Counted from the stretch's first letter, positions 25,196 to 34,633 are shown. The stretch is DNA of 64,000 bases from an uncultured Blautia sp. (GCA_934364795.1 CAKRMK010000009.1:27158-91157), one strand, 5' to 3'. Numbers and translations are program-made. Notes: a model not told the origin generated them from the letters alone.

Positions 25196-25390
25196 GATAT
25201 TTTAAACCTCCTGGTATAAAGTTATTCTTATTTTAAGAGTAAAAATATTATAAGCGTTTATGTGCGGAAATACAAGCAGATTTAAACACATTGCGAAATC
25301 CTGATTTAGGACTGATTTAGGTGCATGGCGAAGCGGTTGCTGTTCAGAGCGTGAGCAGTAACATTGTCAGTACTGTATTACTGTATTGTA

Positions 25391-25415
25391 AAGAATACTT
25401 TAGAATGGTATTCTT
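25391..25415. promoter_or_regulatory. Inverted repeat upstream of the second AraC gene
   Basis: AAGAATAC (25391-25398) and GTATTCTT (25408-25415) flank nine bases and run into a TATACT that may be the -10 of the AraC gene. The same arm recurs in the terminator at 26366-26397. Possible autoregulatory operator. Confidence 0.4.
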
Positions 25416-25470
25416 ATACTATAGAGGTTTCTATAGCAGAAGCAGTAAAACATGTGAAAGGCGGTGGATT

Positions 25471-26319
25471 ATGGAATTTCAGCACGAACTGATTATTCCA
25501 AATGAAGGATTTCCCTTCAAAATTTTTTTGTTTGAAGGCGGACAGGGAAATTATGAAAGAGAGAAGCACTGGCATACTTCCATTGAGATTTTCGCAGTGC
25601 TGAAAGGAAAGCTGACCTTTTTTCTGAATGAAGAAGAGTATCCTCTGGAAGCCGGTGGACTTATCATTATCAATTCTAACGAAATTCATTCCATTCATGC
25701 TCCGGGGAAAAATGAGACAGTAGTTTTGCAGATTCCGCTGAAGCAGTTTGAGAAATATTTTACTGCCCAGAGATTTATCCGTTTTACCAGTGCAGCCCGT
25801 GTGGCAAGAGACAAAAAATCAAAAGCCCCAGATAACCGGAAGCTTGCTTTTTTTATAGAGGAGCTGTATAAGGTGTACAAATTGAGGGCTGAAGGATGGG
25901 AATACCGGACGATGGCTTTGTACTACAATATTTTGTACCTTATGGTAAAGGATTACCGTGAGACAGAGGCCGCACAGGAGGAAATTCAGGACAGCCGCCG
26001 TCTGGATGCATTGTCAAAAATTACCACCTACATGCGGGAGCATTATACCGAGGAACTGAAGCTTTCGGATATGGCATCCCTTTTTGGTTATTCAGATGCA
26101 TATTTGTCGCGAATGTTCAAAAAATATGCAAAAATCAATTTTAAGGCGTATTTGCAGGAAATCCGCATGTCTTACGCTTACAGGGAATTGCTGAATACGG
26201 AAAAAACCATCAGTCAGATTGCTCTTGACAACGGATTTGCCAGCAGCCGTGCTTTTTCCAGGGATTTTCAAAAAAAGTACGGGGAACTGCCAAGCAGTTT
26301 AAGACAAAGAATGGAATAA
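25471..26319 (+). CDS. AraC-family regulator with cupin sensor
   Basis: A 282-residue regulator. The N-terminal cupin (EKHWHTSIEIFAVLKGKLTFF, then GGLIIINSNEIHSIHAPG) would bind a sugar, and the C-terminal pair of helix-turn-helix units (LKLSDMASLFGYSDAYLSRMFKK, and ISQIALDNGFASSRAFSRDFQKKYGELPS) is complete. Met 25471 was chosen because GGCGGTGGATT precedes it and the upstream reading shows no binding site or domain. It is transcribed toward the DUF4867/isomerase/kinase genes and separated from them by a terminator, so it is their likely activator or repressor. Confidence 0.88.
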   Translation: MEFQHELIIPNEGFPFKIFLFEGGQGNYEREKHWHTSIEIFAVLKGKLTFFLNEEEYPLEAGGLIIINSNEIHSIHAPGKNETVVLQIPLKQFEKYFTAQRFIRFTSAARVARDKKSKAPDNRKLAFFIEELYKVYKLRAEGWEYRTMALYYNILYLMVKDYRETEAAQEEIQDSRRLDALSKITTYMREHYTEELKLSDMASLFGYSDAYLSRMFKKYAKINFKAYLQEIRMSYAYRELLNTEKTISQIALDNGFASSRAFSRDFQKKYGELPSSLRQRME

Positions 26320-26365
26320 TAAAAGGTCAAAAAAGTGCTATAGATACGACAAGAAAACCGTCGAA

Positions 26366-26397
26366 AAGAATACCGCAGATGTGGTATTCTTTTTTTA
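26366..26397 (+). terminator. Rho-independent terminator of the AraC gene
   Basis: AAGAATACC pairs with GGTATTCTT around GCAGATGT and is followed by T6-7. Confidence 0.8.
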
Positions 26398-26440
26398 CAT
26401 CAGGAGAACTGAAAACAACGGTAATAAAAGGAGGTTAAAA

Positions 26441-27058
26441 GTGAAGATTCAAAAAGTAACAGATCCGGCATTTCGCAGATACGGACAGGTGCTGGAAGGA
26501 TATGACTTTACAAGCCTTATTAAAGAAATGAAACACACACCGGTTCCGGAAGACGTAATTTACGTTCCTTCCGTAGAAGAACTGGAAGCACTGGATGTTA
26601 TGAAGGATTTGCAGAATAAGGGATATGGCGGGCTGCCTATTCAGATCGGTTACTGCAATGGTCATAACAAGAAATTAAATGCAGTGGAATATCACCGTAA
26701 TTCCGAGATCAATGTTGCAGTGACAGACTTAGTCCTTCTTATTGGACACCAGCAGGATATTGAACCAGATCATACATATGACACCTCTAAGATTGAGGCG
26801 TTCCTTGTACCTGCAGGAACAGGTATTGAAGTGTATGCAACCACACTTCACTATGCGCCATGTCATGTAAATGATGGCGGTTTCCAGTGTGTTGTGGTAC
26901 TTCCGAAAGGAACCAATACAGAGCTTACCTTCCCTACAGAGAAAGCTGGTGAGGACAGCCTTATGACTGCCAAGAACAAATGGCTGATTGCCCATGAAGA
27001 TGCAAAGATCGAAGGTGCATTTAATGGACTGAAGGGTGAGAATGTACAGATTGATTAA
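26441..27058 (+). CDS. DUF4867 family protein, probable cupin
   Basis: A 205-residue protein starting at GTG 26441, which has a textbook AAGGAGG ribosome binding site; the ATG at 26381 has none. The sequence shows possible cupin metal ligands in VEYHRNSEINV and in LHYAPCHVNDGG, and a family-like C-terminus KNKWLIAHEDAKIEGAFNGLKG. DUF4867 has no established activity. Next to a sugar isomerase and a pentulose-type kinase it could be a sugar mutarotase, epimerase or isomerase acting on the same substrate. It is the first gene of the group and 120 bp separate it from the isomerase gene. Confidence 0.75.
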   Translation: MKIQKVTDPAFRRYGQVLEGYDFTSLIKEMKHTPVPEDVIYVPSVEELEALDVMKDLQNKGYGGLPIQIGYCNGHNKKLNAVEYHRNSEINVAVTDLVLLIGHQQDIEPDHTYDTSKIEAFLVPAGTGIEVYATTLHYAPCHVNDGGFQCVVVLPKGTNTELTFPTEKAGEDSLMTAKNKWLIAHEDAKIEGAFNGLKGENVQID

Positions 27059-27181
27059 GCGAGAATGATTTATAAGGCAAATTCTGAATGACTAAATAAT
27101 TGTATGTTGTTTTGCAGTGAAGGAATTTGTGAATATTAAGGATCTTGAATATCAAAATTTAATAAATGGAGGAATCTAATT

Positions 27182-28663
27182 ATGAACAATATACCAGTAG
27201 TAAAACTTGGACTGATCGCAGTAAGCCGTGACTGTTTCCCCATTCAGCTTTCCCAGAAGAGACGGGCAGCTATTATGGACGCTTACAAAGGAGAGCTTTA
27301 TGAATGTCCAGTAACTGTTGAGAATGAGAAGGACATGGAGAAAGCCTTGGAAGATGTAAACAAAGCAGAGTGTAATGCACTGGTTGTTTTCCTTGGAAAC
27401 TTTGGACCGGAGACTCCGGAGACACTTATTGCAGAGAGATTTGACGGACCTTGCATGTATGTAGCTGCAGCAGAAGGTGACGGCGATATGATCAACGGCA
27501 GAGGTGATGCTTACTGTGGTATGCTGAACTGCTCCTACAACTTAAAGATGCGCCATCTTGAGGCTTACATTCCGGAATACCCGGTTGGAAGAGCTGACGA
27601 TATTGCCAAGATGATCGCTGACTTTGTACCGATTGCAAGAGCTGTTATCGGTGTTCGTAGCCTTAAGATTATTACATTTGGACCGCGTCCACAGGACTTC
27701 TTTGCATGTAATGCACCAATTAAGGGACTTTACGAACTGGGCGTTGAGATCGAAGAGAACTCCGAGCTTGACCTTCTGGTTGCTTTCAAAGAGCATGAGA
27801 ATGATCCTCGTATCCCGGAAGTCTGTGCAGATATGGCAAAAGAAATGGGCGAGGGCAGATATTATGCTGACCTGAATGAGAAGATGGCACAGTTTGAGCT
27901 GACTCTTCTTGACTGGGCAGAGGCTCACAAGGGCGCAAGAAAATATGTTGCATTTGCTGATAAATGCTGGCCTGCATTCCCGTCACAGTTTGGATTTGAG
28001 CCATGCTATGTAAACAGCCGTCTTGCTTCAAGAGGAATCCCGGTATCCTGCGAGGTTGATATTTACGGAGCACTTAGCGAGTACATCGGACTTTGTATTT
28101 CCAATGATGCAGTTACACTGCTTGATATCAACAACTCTGTTCCGCAGTACATCTATGATGAAGATATCAAAGGAAAATATGATTATAAACTTACAGATAC
28201 ATTCATGGGCTTCCATTGTGGAAATACTCCTGCATGCAAGATGTGCGAGTCCAGAGCTGTCAAATACCAGCTTATCCAGCACAGACTTCTTGAGCCAGAA
28301 GGATCAGAGCCAGATTTCACAAGAGGAACTCTTGAGGGTGACATTGCTGCATCTGATATTACTTTCTATCGTCTGCAGTGCAACTCCGAAGGCGAGCTGG
28401 CAGCATATGTAGCAGAAGGTGAGGTTCTGGATGTACCTACAAGATCCTTTGGTGGTATTGGTATTTTCGCAATCAGAGAGATGGGAAGATTCTACCGTCA
28501 CGTTCTGATTGAGGGTAACTACCCGCATCACGGAGCAGTTATGTTCGGACATTATGGAAAACTCTTCTATGAAGTAGTGAAATTCCTTGGAATCGATGTG
28601 AAGAAGATTGGTTACAACCAGCCTGCTGGTGTAAGATATCCTACAGAGAATCCATGGGGCTAA
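27182..28663 (+). CDS. L-fucose/L-arabinose isomerase family protein
   Basis: A 493-residue aldose-ketose isomerase of the FucI/AraA structural family. Conserved acidic residues for the metal appear in SCEVDIYGALSEYI and LLDINNSV, and the metal-binding His in MGFHCGNTPACKM. It differs from true FucI and from the AraA encoded at 41642, so its sugar is uncertain. The kinase 130 bp downstream suggests that the ketose product is phosphorylated at C5, as in D-xylulose, L-ribulose or L-fuculose-type routes. A GGAGGAATC ribosome binding site precedes the start. Confidence 0.82.
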   Translation: MNNIPVVKLGLIAVSRDCFPIQLSQKRRAAIMDAYKGELYECPVTVENEKDMEKALEDVNKAECNALVVFLGNFGPETPETLIAERFDGPCMYVAAAEGDGDMINGRGDAYCGMLNCSYNLKMRHLEAYIPEYPVGRADDIAKMIADFVPIARAVIGVRSLKIITFGPRPQDFFACNAPIKGLYELGVEIEENSELDLLVAFKEHENDPRIPEVCADMAKEMGEGRYYADLNEKMAQFELTLLDWAEAHKGARKYVAFADKCWPAFPSQFGFEPCYVNSRLASRGIPVSCEVDIYGALSEYIGLCISNDAVTLLDINNSVPQYIYDEDIKGKYDYKLTDTFMGFHCGNTPACKMCESRAVKYQLIQHRLLEPEGSEPDFTRGTLEGDIAASDITFYRLQCNSEGELAAYVAEGEVLDVPTRSFGGIGIFAIREMGRFYRHVLIEGNYPHHGAVMFGHYGKLFYEVVKFLGIDVKKIGYNQPAGVRYPTENPWG

Positions 28664-28729
28664 AATGTACCCCAGAAGCATTCCTGCGATCTGTACAGGA
28701 ATGGTTTAAATAGAAATATATAGGCGTAG

Positions 28730-28770
28730 TCATAACGGCCGTACCACTTTATGCGGTACGGCCTGTTTAC
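28730..28770 (+). terminator. Hairpin between isomerase and kinase genes
   Basis: GGCCGTACC pairs with GGTACGGCC around ACTTTATGC and is followed by TGTTTACTTT. It may be a partial terminator that lowers kinase expression. A second hairpin (CATTCCTG/CAGGAATG) lies at about 28680-28705. Confidence 0.55.
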
Positions 28771-28794
28771 TTTCGTAAAGCAAGGAGGAAAAAA

Positions 28795-30255
28795 ATGTAT
28801 TTTATCGGTGTTGATCTTGGTACATCAGCAGTGAAGCTTCTGCTGATGGAAGAATCAGGAAAAATCTGTAATATTGTATCCAAAGAATATCCTTTATTTT
28901 TCCCGCATCCAGGCTGGTCAGAACAAAATCCTGAGGACTGGTATACACAGAGTATGGCAGGAATGAAAGAGCTGACAGAGGGAATTGACCGCTCTAAGGT
29001 TGCCGGAATCAGCTTTGGCGGACAGATGCACGGACTTGTAACGCTGGACGATCAGGACCAGGTAATCCGCCCTGCAATTCTCTGGAACGACGGACGTACT
29101 TCAGAGGAAACTGATTACCTGAATAACGTGATCGGAAAAGACAAACTTTCCCAGTACACAGCTAATATTGCATTTGCAGGTTTCACAGCTCCGAAGATCC
29201 TGTGGATGAAGAAAAATGAGCCGGAGAAATTTGCAAAAGTTGTGAAGATCATGCTTCCCAAGGATTATCTTGCTTACCGTTTAAGCGGATCCTTCTGCAC
29301 AGATGTTTCGGATGCATCCGGTATGCTTCTTCTTGATGTAAAGAACCGCTGCTGGTCCAAAGAAATGATGGAAATTTGTGGCGTGAAAGAAGAGCAGCTT
29401 CCAAAGGTTTATGAGAGCTGGGAAGTTGTTGGAACATTAAAGCCAGAAGTTGCAAAAGAACTTGGCTTCTCTGAAAATGTAAAGGTTATTGCAGGTGCAG
29501 GAGATAATGCGGCAGCTGCGGTTGGAACAGGAACTGTTGGTGACGGACAGTGTAACATTTCTCTTGGAACCTCCGGAACCGTTTTCATTTCCAGCAAGAA
29601 CTTTGGCGTGGATGAAAATAATGCACTTCATTCTTTCTGCCATGCAGATGGAAGCTATCACCTTATGGGATGCATGTTAAGTGCGGCTTCCTGTAACAAA
29701 TGGTGGGCAGAAGAGATTCTTGGAACAAAGGATTTCGCAGCAGAGCAGGCACCTATTACAAAGCTGGGAGAAAATCATGTATTCTTCCTTCCATATCTGA
29801 TGGGAGAGCGTTCTCCGCATAATGATCCGGATGCAAGAGGAGTATTTTTCGGCATGTCCATGGATACTTCAAGAGCAGATATGACACAGGCTGTCCTGGA
29901 AGGCGTTGCCTTTGCACTTCGTGATTCCCTTGAGGTTGCAAAAAGCCTTGGTATTAAGATTGAGCGCACCAAGATCTGCGGCGGCGGTGCAAAGAGCCCG
30001 CTCTGGAAAAAGATTATTGCAAATGTAATGAATATCAAAGTGGATGTTCTGGAAGTGGAAGAGGGTCCGTCTCTTGGTGGTGCTATGCTGGCAGCAGTTG
30101 GCTGCGGTGTTTACCCGGATGTTGAGACTGCTGGCAAAAAGCTTGCCAAGGTAGTGGATACGGTAGAACCTACTCCGGAGCTTGCTGCGAAGTATGAAGA
30201 GAGATACCAGAAATTCAGACAGTTATATCCGGTTATGAAACCACTTTTTAAATAG
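28795..30255 (+). CDS. xylB: Xylulokinase-type FGGY sugar kinase
   Basis: A 486-residue carbohydrate kinase. N-terminal ATP-site motif GVDLGTSAVKLLLM, the substrate segment GISFGGQMHGLV with ILWNDGRTSEE, the phosphate motif GAGDNAAAAVGTG, and the C-terminal FGGY signature region ICGGGAKSPLWKKIIANVMN are all in place and match XylB in length and order. It would convert D-xylulose, or a similar ketose made by the upstream isomerase, to the 5-phosphate with ATP. It ends 8 bp inside the tail of the convergent HAD gene. AAGGAGGAA precedes Met 28795. Confidence 0.9.
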   Translation: MYFIGVDLGTSAVKLLLMEESGKICNIVSKEYPLFFPHPGWSEQNPEDWYTQSMAGMKELTEGIDRSKVAGISFGGQMHGLVTLDDQDQVIRPAILWNDGRTSEETDYLNNVIGKDKLSQYTANIAFAGFTAPKILWMKKNEPEKFAKVVKIMLPKDYLAYRLSGSFCTDVSDASGMLLLDVKNRCWSKEMMEICGVKEEQLPKVYESWEVVGTLKPEVAKELGFSENVKVIAGAGDNAAAAVGTGTVGDGQCNISLGTSGTVFISSKNFGVDENNALHSFCHADGSYHLMGCMLSAASCNKWWAEEILGTKDFAAEQAPITKLGENHVFFLPYLMGERSPHNDPDARGVFFGMSMDTSRADMTQAVLEGVAFALRDSLEVAKSLGIKIERTKICGGGAKSPLWKKIIANVMNIKVDVLEVEEGPSLGGAMLAAVGCGVYPDVETAGKKLAKVVDTVEPTPELAAKYEERYQKFRQLYPVMKPLFK

Positions 30256-31057
30256 GCTTTAGAACAAATTTCTCCAGAATTTCTGCAACCCCGTCCTGAT
30301 TATTGGTACGGCCTGTAACATAGTCGGCACATTTTTTTACCCCATCCGGAGCGTTCGCCATGGCGACTCCAAGTGCGGCATGTGAAATCATGGAGAGGTC
30401 ATTGAAACCATCTCCAATAGCAATGGTTTCAGAAGAAGAAAAGTCATAGAGCTGGCCAATCCGGTCTATGGCTGCAGCTTTGGAAACATTGCTGTTAAAA
30501 AATTCCAGATAAAAGGGTTTGGAAGTACAAAAAGTTACATTATGAAAAGGAGATGTTTCGGACATCTCTTTTTCTATGCGATGAATTTTTTCTGTGTCAT
30601 CATACCACAGAATTTTGGTAACGCCCTGACGAAGAAGCTGTTCTATAGAAGGCAACAGAAGTGGTGTTACCTTTGTGGCCTGGCTGTATTCAAAAATCCG
30701 GTCATTCAGCTGGTTTCCGTACAGTTTATTGTCGGACCAGATGCACATGGTAGTGTTGTAGCGGATACCTGCTTCCAGAATTTTGCGGGCATCTTCCGGC
30801 TCCAGCTCCTGGCGGTACAGGACTGCGCCTGTGGCTGAATCAAGGATCATTGCGCCGTTATAAGTAATGACAGGACCAGATATGTCAAGCTGCTTCTGGT
30901 AACGTTCTACGCCCTGGTAGGGACGTCCTGTGCATATGGAAAAAATAAGTCCGCCGGAAACTGCACGGCGGATCACATCAACAGTGTGAGAGGTGATTTC
31001 ATTAGAATCATTTAATAAAGTGCCGTCCATATCAGCGGCTGCAAACTTATAGTTCAT
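30248..31057 (-). CDS. Cof-type HAD-IIB phosphatase
   Basis: A 269-residue haloacid dehalogenase-like hydrolase, probably a sugar-phosphate or flavin-phosphate phosphatase. Motif I is ADMDGTLLND near the N-terminus, motif II SICTGRP, motif III Lys in the SNVSKAAAIDRIG region and motif IV IGDGFNDLSMI. The C2B cap lies between motifs II and III. Met 31057 has AGGAGG at 9 bp; the extended reading to 31114 has none. It is convergent with xylB and shares 8 bp with its end. The position beside a kinase suggests a house-cleaning role for sugar phosphates, without proof. Confidence 0.87.
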   Translation of the reverse strand: MNYKFAAADMDGTLLNDSNEITSHTVDVIRRAVSGGLIFSICTGRPYQGVERYQKQLDISGPVITYNGAMILDSATGAVLYRQELEPEDARKILEAGIRYNTTMCIWSDNKLYGNQLNDRIFEYSQATKVTPLLLPSIEQLLRQGVTKILWYDDTEKIHRIEKEMSETSPFHNVTFCTSKPFYLEFFNSNVSKAAAIDRIGQLYDFSSSETIAIGDGFNDLSMISHAALGVAMANAPDGVKKCADYVTGRTNNQDGVAEILEKFVLKPI

Positions 31058-31122
31058 GTTGGGGAGCCTCCTGTTCTGTAAAACGATTATACAATGTAAA
31101 AAGGGGGAATTCAACTATTTTG

Positions 31123-31225
31123 AACAGTCCTGCTGAGCAGGGGTGAGTACTGGGATAGAAAGGTAGATGTTGCCTGAGAGGACCCGCCGCAGGAGGAGAA
31201 TCCTGCAATCGGAATGGTTACTGTT
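31123..31225 (+). ncRNA. Candidate structured RNA element, copy B
   Basis: AACAGT (31123-31128) closes with ACTGTT (31220-31225). Inside are CAG/CTG flanking GGGTGAGTA, the conserved GGTAGATGT, and a perfect hairpin GCAGGA-GGAGAA-TCCTGC (31189-31206). It shares layout with 601-682 and 63600-63694 but has different stem bases. It precedes no clear gene. Confidence 0.45.
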
Positions 31226-31292
31226 CGCTCCATTTACAGCAATACGGAATCTTATTTATGCAAGAAAATTAAATCAAAAATGTTGACAATAT

Positions 31293-31499
31293 ATGGATCA
31301 AATACTGGAAGTCAGGCACAGATCCCCGGAAGAAGAGCGGGATTTGTGCCTGAAGCTGCTGGAGACAGGGGATACACAATATTCCAGAGCATTTGCCCAT
31401 ACCTATCTGGCAGACGCTTTTCATTCTATGGGAATGCCGGAAAAAGCCATAGAAGAATATCATGCGGCTATGGATCTGATCGGAAGCAATATTCTGTGA
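31293..31499 (+). pseudogene. TPR-like fragment, probably a gene remnant
   Basis: A 68-residue reading MDQILEVRHRSPEEERDLCL and onward to a TPR-like unit with YLADAFHSMGMPEKAIEEYH. One TPR and no further domain is too short for a normal TPR protein, and no ribosome binding site precedes it. It looks like the N-terminal piece of a larger signalling protein that has lost the rest. It could also be a genuine small adaptor. Confidence 0.3.
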
Positions 31500-31693
31500 A
31501 GATTCACATGGATTGTGCAAAAAGAAGCTGTGATTTTGGCAATTAGGAGAATTGTTTTTTGAACTGTAAAATGATAAAATAATCAGGTGTTGTGATTGGA
31601 AAATAAAGGGTAAAATAACCGCCGTTTAACAGCTGTTATGAATGTTTTCCAACAGATAAAATTAAAAAAAGAAAAGTGACGAGGTGTAAAGCT

Positions 31694-32566
31694 ATGCAGG
31701 AAATGAAGCCAGTTAAAGAAGGCAAAGTACGCGAGATTTACGACAACGGAGACAGCCTGATCATGGTTGCAACAGACCGTATCAGCTGTTTTGATGTGAT
31801 CCTGAACAACGAAGTGACTAAGAAGGGCACTGTCCTTACACAGATGTCCAAGTTCTGGTTTGATATGACCCAGGACATCCTGCCAAACCACATGCTTTCT
31901 GTTGATGTCAAAGATATGCCGGAGTTTTTCCAGCAGGACAAATTTGATGGAAACAGCATGATGTGCCGCAAGCTGGACATGATTCCGGTTGAGTGTATCG
32001 TTCGTGGATATATTACCGGAAGCGGCTGGGCAAGCTATCAGAAGGACGGCACAGTCTGCGGTATCACTCTTCCGGAGGGACTGAAGGAATCCGACAAGCT
32101 GCCGGAGCCAATCTACACACCTTCTACCAAGGCTGAGATCGGGGATCATGACGAGAATATTTCTTTTGAGCAGAGTGTTACTCATCTTGAGAAATATTAT
32201 CCGGGACATGGTCAGGAATATGCCGAGAAGATTCGTGATTACACCATCGCATTATATAAAAAGTGTGCAGAGTATGCACTTAGCAAGGGCATTATCATTG
32301 CAGATACCAAGTTTGAGTTTGGTCTGGATGAGAATGGAAATATTGTGCTGGGTGATGAAATGCTTACACCGGACAGCTCCAGATTCTGGCCGGCTGACGG
32401 ATATGAGCCAGGACATGGCCAGCCGTCCTTTGATAAACAGTTTGCCCGTGACTGGCTGAAGGCTAATCCGGACAATGACTGGACACTTCCACAGGAAATT
32501 GTAGACAAGACTATTTCCAAATATCTGCAGGCATATGAGATGCTTACAGGAGAGAAGCTGAAATAA
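31694..32566 (+). CDS. purC: Phosphoribosylaminoimidazole-succinocarboxamide synthase
   Basis: SAICAR synthetase of purine synthesis: joins CAIR and aspartate with ATP. The 290-residue chain shows KEGKVREIYDNGDSLIMVATDRIS, the signature RKLDMIPVECIVRGYITGSGW, and the C-terminal DTKFEFGLDENGNIVLGDEMLTPDSSRFW with active-site residues. It is the longer form common in Lachnospiraceae, with an extra C-terminal segment. Met 31694 follows GAGGTG at proper spacing. It is monocistronic with its own terminator and convergent with fhs; both serve purine synthesis, fhs supplying the one-carbon donor. Confidence 0.95.
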   Translation: MQEMKPVKEGKVREIYDNGDSLIMVATDRISCFDVILNNEVTKKGTVLTQMSKFWFDMTQDILPNHMLSVDVKDMPEFFQQDKFDGNSMMCRKLDMIPVECIVRGYITGSGWASYQKDGTVCGITLPEGLKESDKLPEPIYTPSTKAEIGDHDENISFEQSVTHLEKYYPGHGQEYAEKIRDYTIALYKKCAEYALSKGIIIADTKFEFGLDENGNIVLGDEMLTPDSSRFWPADGYEPGHGQPSFDKQFARDWLKANPDNDWTLPQEIVDKTISKYLQAYEMLTGEKLK

Positions 32567-32597
32567 GGAATTACATATAATTGTTTTGCTGCGAAGC

Positions 32598-32653
32598 AAA
32601 AAGCGGAAACCGCTTAACCATATTACGTGGTGATGTGCGGTTTCCGCTTTTTT
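32598..32653 (+). terminator. Rho-independent terminator of purC
   Basis: AAAAGCGGAAACCGC pairs with GCGGTTTCCGCTTTT and is followed by a T run. The poly-A left side can also serve the convergent fhs gene. Confidence 0.85.
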
Positions 32654-32658
32654 ATGTA

Positions 32659-32734
32659 TTAGAGCGTGTTTAAAAAAGGCTTTCTGCAAGATGCATGTCA
32701 CAATTTGTAGAAAGCCTTTTGGAGGCATGCTCTA
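32659..32734. repeat. Full-length TTAGAGCRTG-family repeat (76 bp)
   Basis: The cleanest copy. TTAGAGCGTGTTTAAAAAAG opens it, GGCTTTCTGCAAGATGCATG and CACAATTTGTAGAAAGCC form the core palindrome, and GGCATGCTCTA closes it. Both ends are inverted repeats. Confidence 0.75.
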
Positions 32735-32746
32735 CATATTAATTTT

Positions 32747-34432
32747 TTAGAACAGTCCTGTAATCTTACCAGTCTCGTCTACATCAATCTTCTCTGCAGC
32801 CGGAACTTTCGGAAGACCTGGCATGGTCATGATCTCTCCTGTAAGAGCTACGATGAAGCCTGCACCAGCAGAAATCTTCAGGTTACGTACAGTAACTTCG
32901 AAGTCTGTAGGAGCGCCAAGCTTGGTCTGGTCATCTGTTAAGCTATACTGTGTCTTAGCTACGCAGATCGGGCAGTTGCCAAATCCAAGAGCTTCAAGCT
33001 GTTTTGCCTGTTTCTGTGCATTGGCTGTAAGAACAACTTTCTTTCCACCATAAATCTTCTGAACGATCTGGTTCAGTTTGTCCTCGATGGAACCTTCCAG
33101 TTCGTATGAATATGTGAAATCGTTAGGCTCTTCAACAAGACGGATAACTTCCTCAGCTAACTTCTTGCCGCCTTCGCCGCCTTTTGCCCATACTTCAGAA
33201 AGAGCAACGTTAACGCCAAGTTCTTTACATTTTGCTTCTACAAGATCAAGCTCTGCCTTGGTATCTGTCGGGAATGCATTGATGGCAACAACACATGGAA
33301 GCTTGTAAACGTTTTTAATGTTGCTTACGTGTTTCAGAAGGTTCGGAAGACCTTTCTCAAGAGCTTCAAGGTTCTCATTGTTAAGGTCAGCCTTTGCAAC
33401 ACCGCCGTTGTATTTCAGCGCACGGACTGTGGCAACAATAACAACTGCGTTTGGATGAAGGCCAGCCATACGGCACTTGATATCAAGGAATTTCTCTGCT
33501 CCAAGGTCAGCACCGAATCCTGCTTCTGTGATTGTATAATCAGCAAGCTTCAAAGACATCTTAGTTGCTGTTACGGAGTTACATCCATGTGCAATATTTG
33601 CAAATGGTCCGCCGTGAACGATTGCCGGAACATGCTCTAATGTCTGAACCAGGTTTGGTTTCAGGGCATCTTTCAGAAGTGCTGTCATAGCACCCTCTGC
33701 GTGAAGGTCACCTGCTGTAACAGGTTTCTGCTCTGATGGTTTGCCATATGTATAACCGATAATCATTCTTGCAAGTCTCTTCTTCAGGTCTGTAATATCA
33801 CTTGCAAGGCAAAGAACTGCCATAATCTCGGATGCAACAGTGATGTCATAGCCATCTTCACGAGGCATACCATTTGTTCTTCCGCCAAGGCCGTCTACTA
33901 CATTACGAAGCTGACGGTCGTTCATGTCCACACATCTTCTCCATGTGATCTTACGTGGGTCGATGTTAAGAGCGTTGCCCTGGAAAATGTGGTTGTCGAT
34001 CATAGCTGCAAGAAGGTTGTTAGCTGCGCCGATTGCGTGGAAGTCACCTGTGAAATGAAGGTTGATGTCTTCCATTGGAACAACCTGTGCATATCCACCA
34101 CCTGCTGCACCGCCTTTTACTCCGAATACCGGTCCAAGGGATGGCTCACGAAGAGCTACCATAACCTTCTTGCCCATCTGCTGCATGGCATCTGCAAGAC
34201 CAACAGTAGTAGTGGTTTTTCCTTCTCCTGCAGGAGTCGGGTTGATAGCAGTAACCAGGATCAGTTTGCCATCTTCTTTGTCTGTCTCTTTTAACAGATT
34301 GTAGTCAATTTTTGCTTTGTACTTACCGTACTGCTCCAGATATTTGTCATCAATACCTGCTTTTGCTGCAATCTCGGTAATTGGTTTCATTTCGCATTCC
34401 TGTGCAATTTCGATGTCACTTTTAAACCCCAT
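32747..34432 (-). CDS. fhs: Formate-tetrahydrofolate ligase
   Basis: Makes 10-formyl-THF from formate, THF and ATP; first step of the methyl branch of the Wood-Ljungdahl pathway and a purine one-carbon source. The 561-residue protein shows the P-loop [52 protein letters not shown] and [13 protein letters not shown] blocks, and the closing [23 protein letters not shown] precedes the start. The leader carries a ZTP riboswitch with a terminator, so the gene is switched on when folate one-carbon units run low. Convergent with purC. Confidence 0.96.
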   Translation of the reverse strand: MGFKSDIEIAQECEMKPITEIAAKAGIDDKYLEQYGKYKAKIDYNLLKETDKEDGKLILVTAINPTPAGEGKTTTTVGLADAMQQMGKKVMVALREPSLGPVFGVKGGAAGGGYAQVVPMEDINLHFTGDFHAIGAANNLLAAMIDNHIFQGNALNIDPRKITWRRCVDMNDRQLRNVVDGLGGRTNGMPREDGYDITVASEIMAVLCLASDITDLKKRLARMIIGYTYGKPSEQKPVTAGDLHAEGAMTALLKDALKPNLVQTLEHVPAIVHGGPFANIAHGCNSVTATKMSLKLADYTITEAGFGADLGAEKFLDIKCRMAGLHPNAVVIVATVRALKYNGGVAKADLNNENLEALEKGLPNLLKHVSNIKNVYKLPCVVAINAFPTDTKAELDLVEAKCKELGVNVALSEVWAKGGEGGKKLAEEVIRLVEEPNDFTYSYELEGSIEDKLNQIVQKIYGGKKVVLTANAQKQAKQLEALGFGNCPICVAKTQYSLTDDQTKLGAPTDFEVTVRNLKISAGAGFIVALTGEIMTMPGLPKVPAAEKIDVDETGKITGLF

Positions 34433-34480
34433 AATAAAAGCTCCTTTCGTTGTGTAAGATTAAATGGTTTGCCCTCCGGT

Positions 34481-34573
34481 AAAAAAAGGGCAGTATCTGA
34501 TGGTTCAAATACTGCCCAGACGGTCGGCCTTGATCTGCTTCCGAAGTCCCTGTGGTAAACTCCACGATCCGTC
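34481..34573 (-). ncRNA. ZTP (pfl) riboswitch with intrinsic terminator
   Basis: Read on the minus strand, the leader contains GACGG, the hairpin GTGGAGTTTACCAC, AGGGA, and the pfl hallmark GCCGACCGTCTGGGC, in which CCGTC closes with GACGG. Directly overlapping, GGGCAGTATTTG pairs with CAGATACTGCCC and is followed by seven T (complement of 34481-34487). The GGGC is shared by aptamer and terminator, so ligand (ZTP or ZMP) binding should prevent termination and turn fhs on. Confidence 0.85.
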
Positions 34574-34604
34574 AGTATTCAGAAGCTTTTCAATTGATGT
34601 GTTA

Positions 34605-34633
34605 ATTGTATCATCAAAAAAACATTTTGTCAA
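34605..34633 (-). promoter_or_regulatory. Promoter of fhs
   Basis: On the minus strand TTGACA (complement of 34628-34633), 17 bp spacer, TACAAT (complement of 34605-34610). It places the transcript start just before the riboswitch. Confidence 0.8.

Noticed and set aside
25244..25262. Catabolite-responsive (cre) site around AAGCGTTT
   Set aside because: The outer TG/CA positions do not match the consensus on one side, and it is upstream of HicB, not of a sugar gene.
31214..31546. 110-codon frame over the TPR-like fragment
   Set aside because: It starts inside the structured element, has no ribosome binding site, and its Arg/Gly-rich sequence looks random; the other frame has a TPR-like pattern.
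34481..34573. T-box leader or glycine riboswitch upstream of fhs
   Set aside because: No T-box sequence (GGTGG with UNCCG) and no glycine aptamer core; the GCCGACCGTCTGGGC block is specific for the ZTP class.
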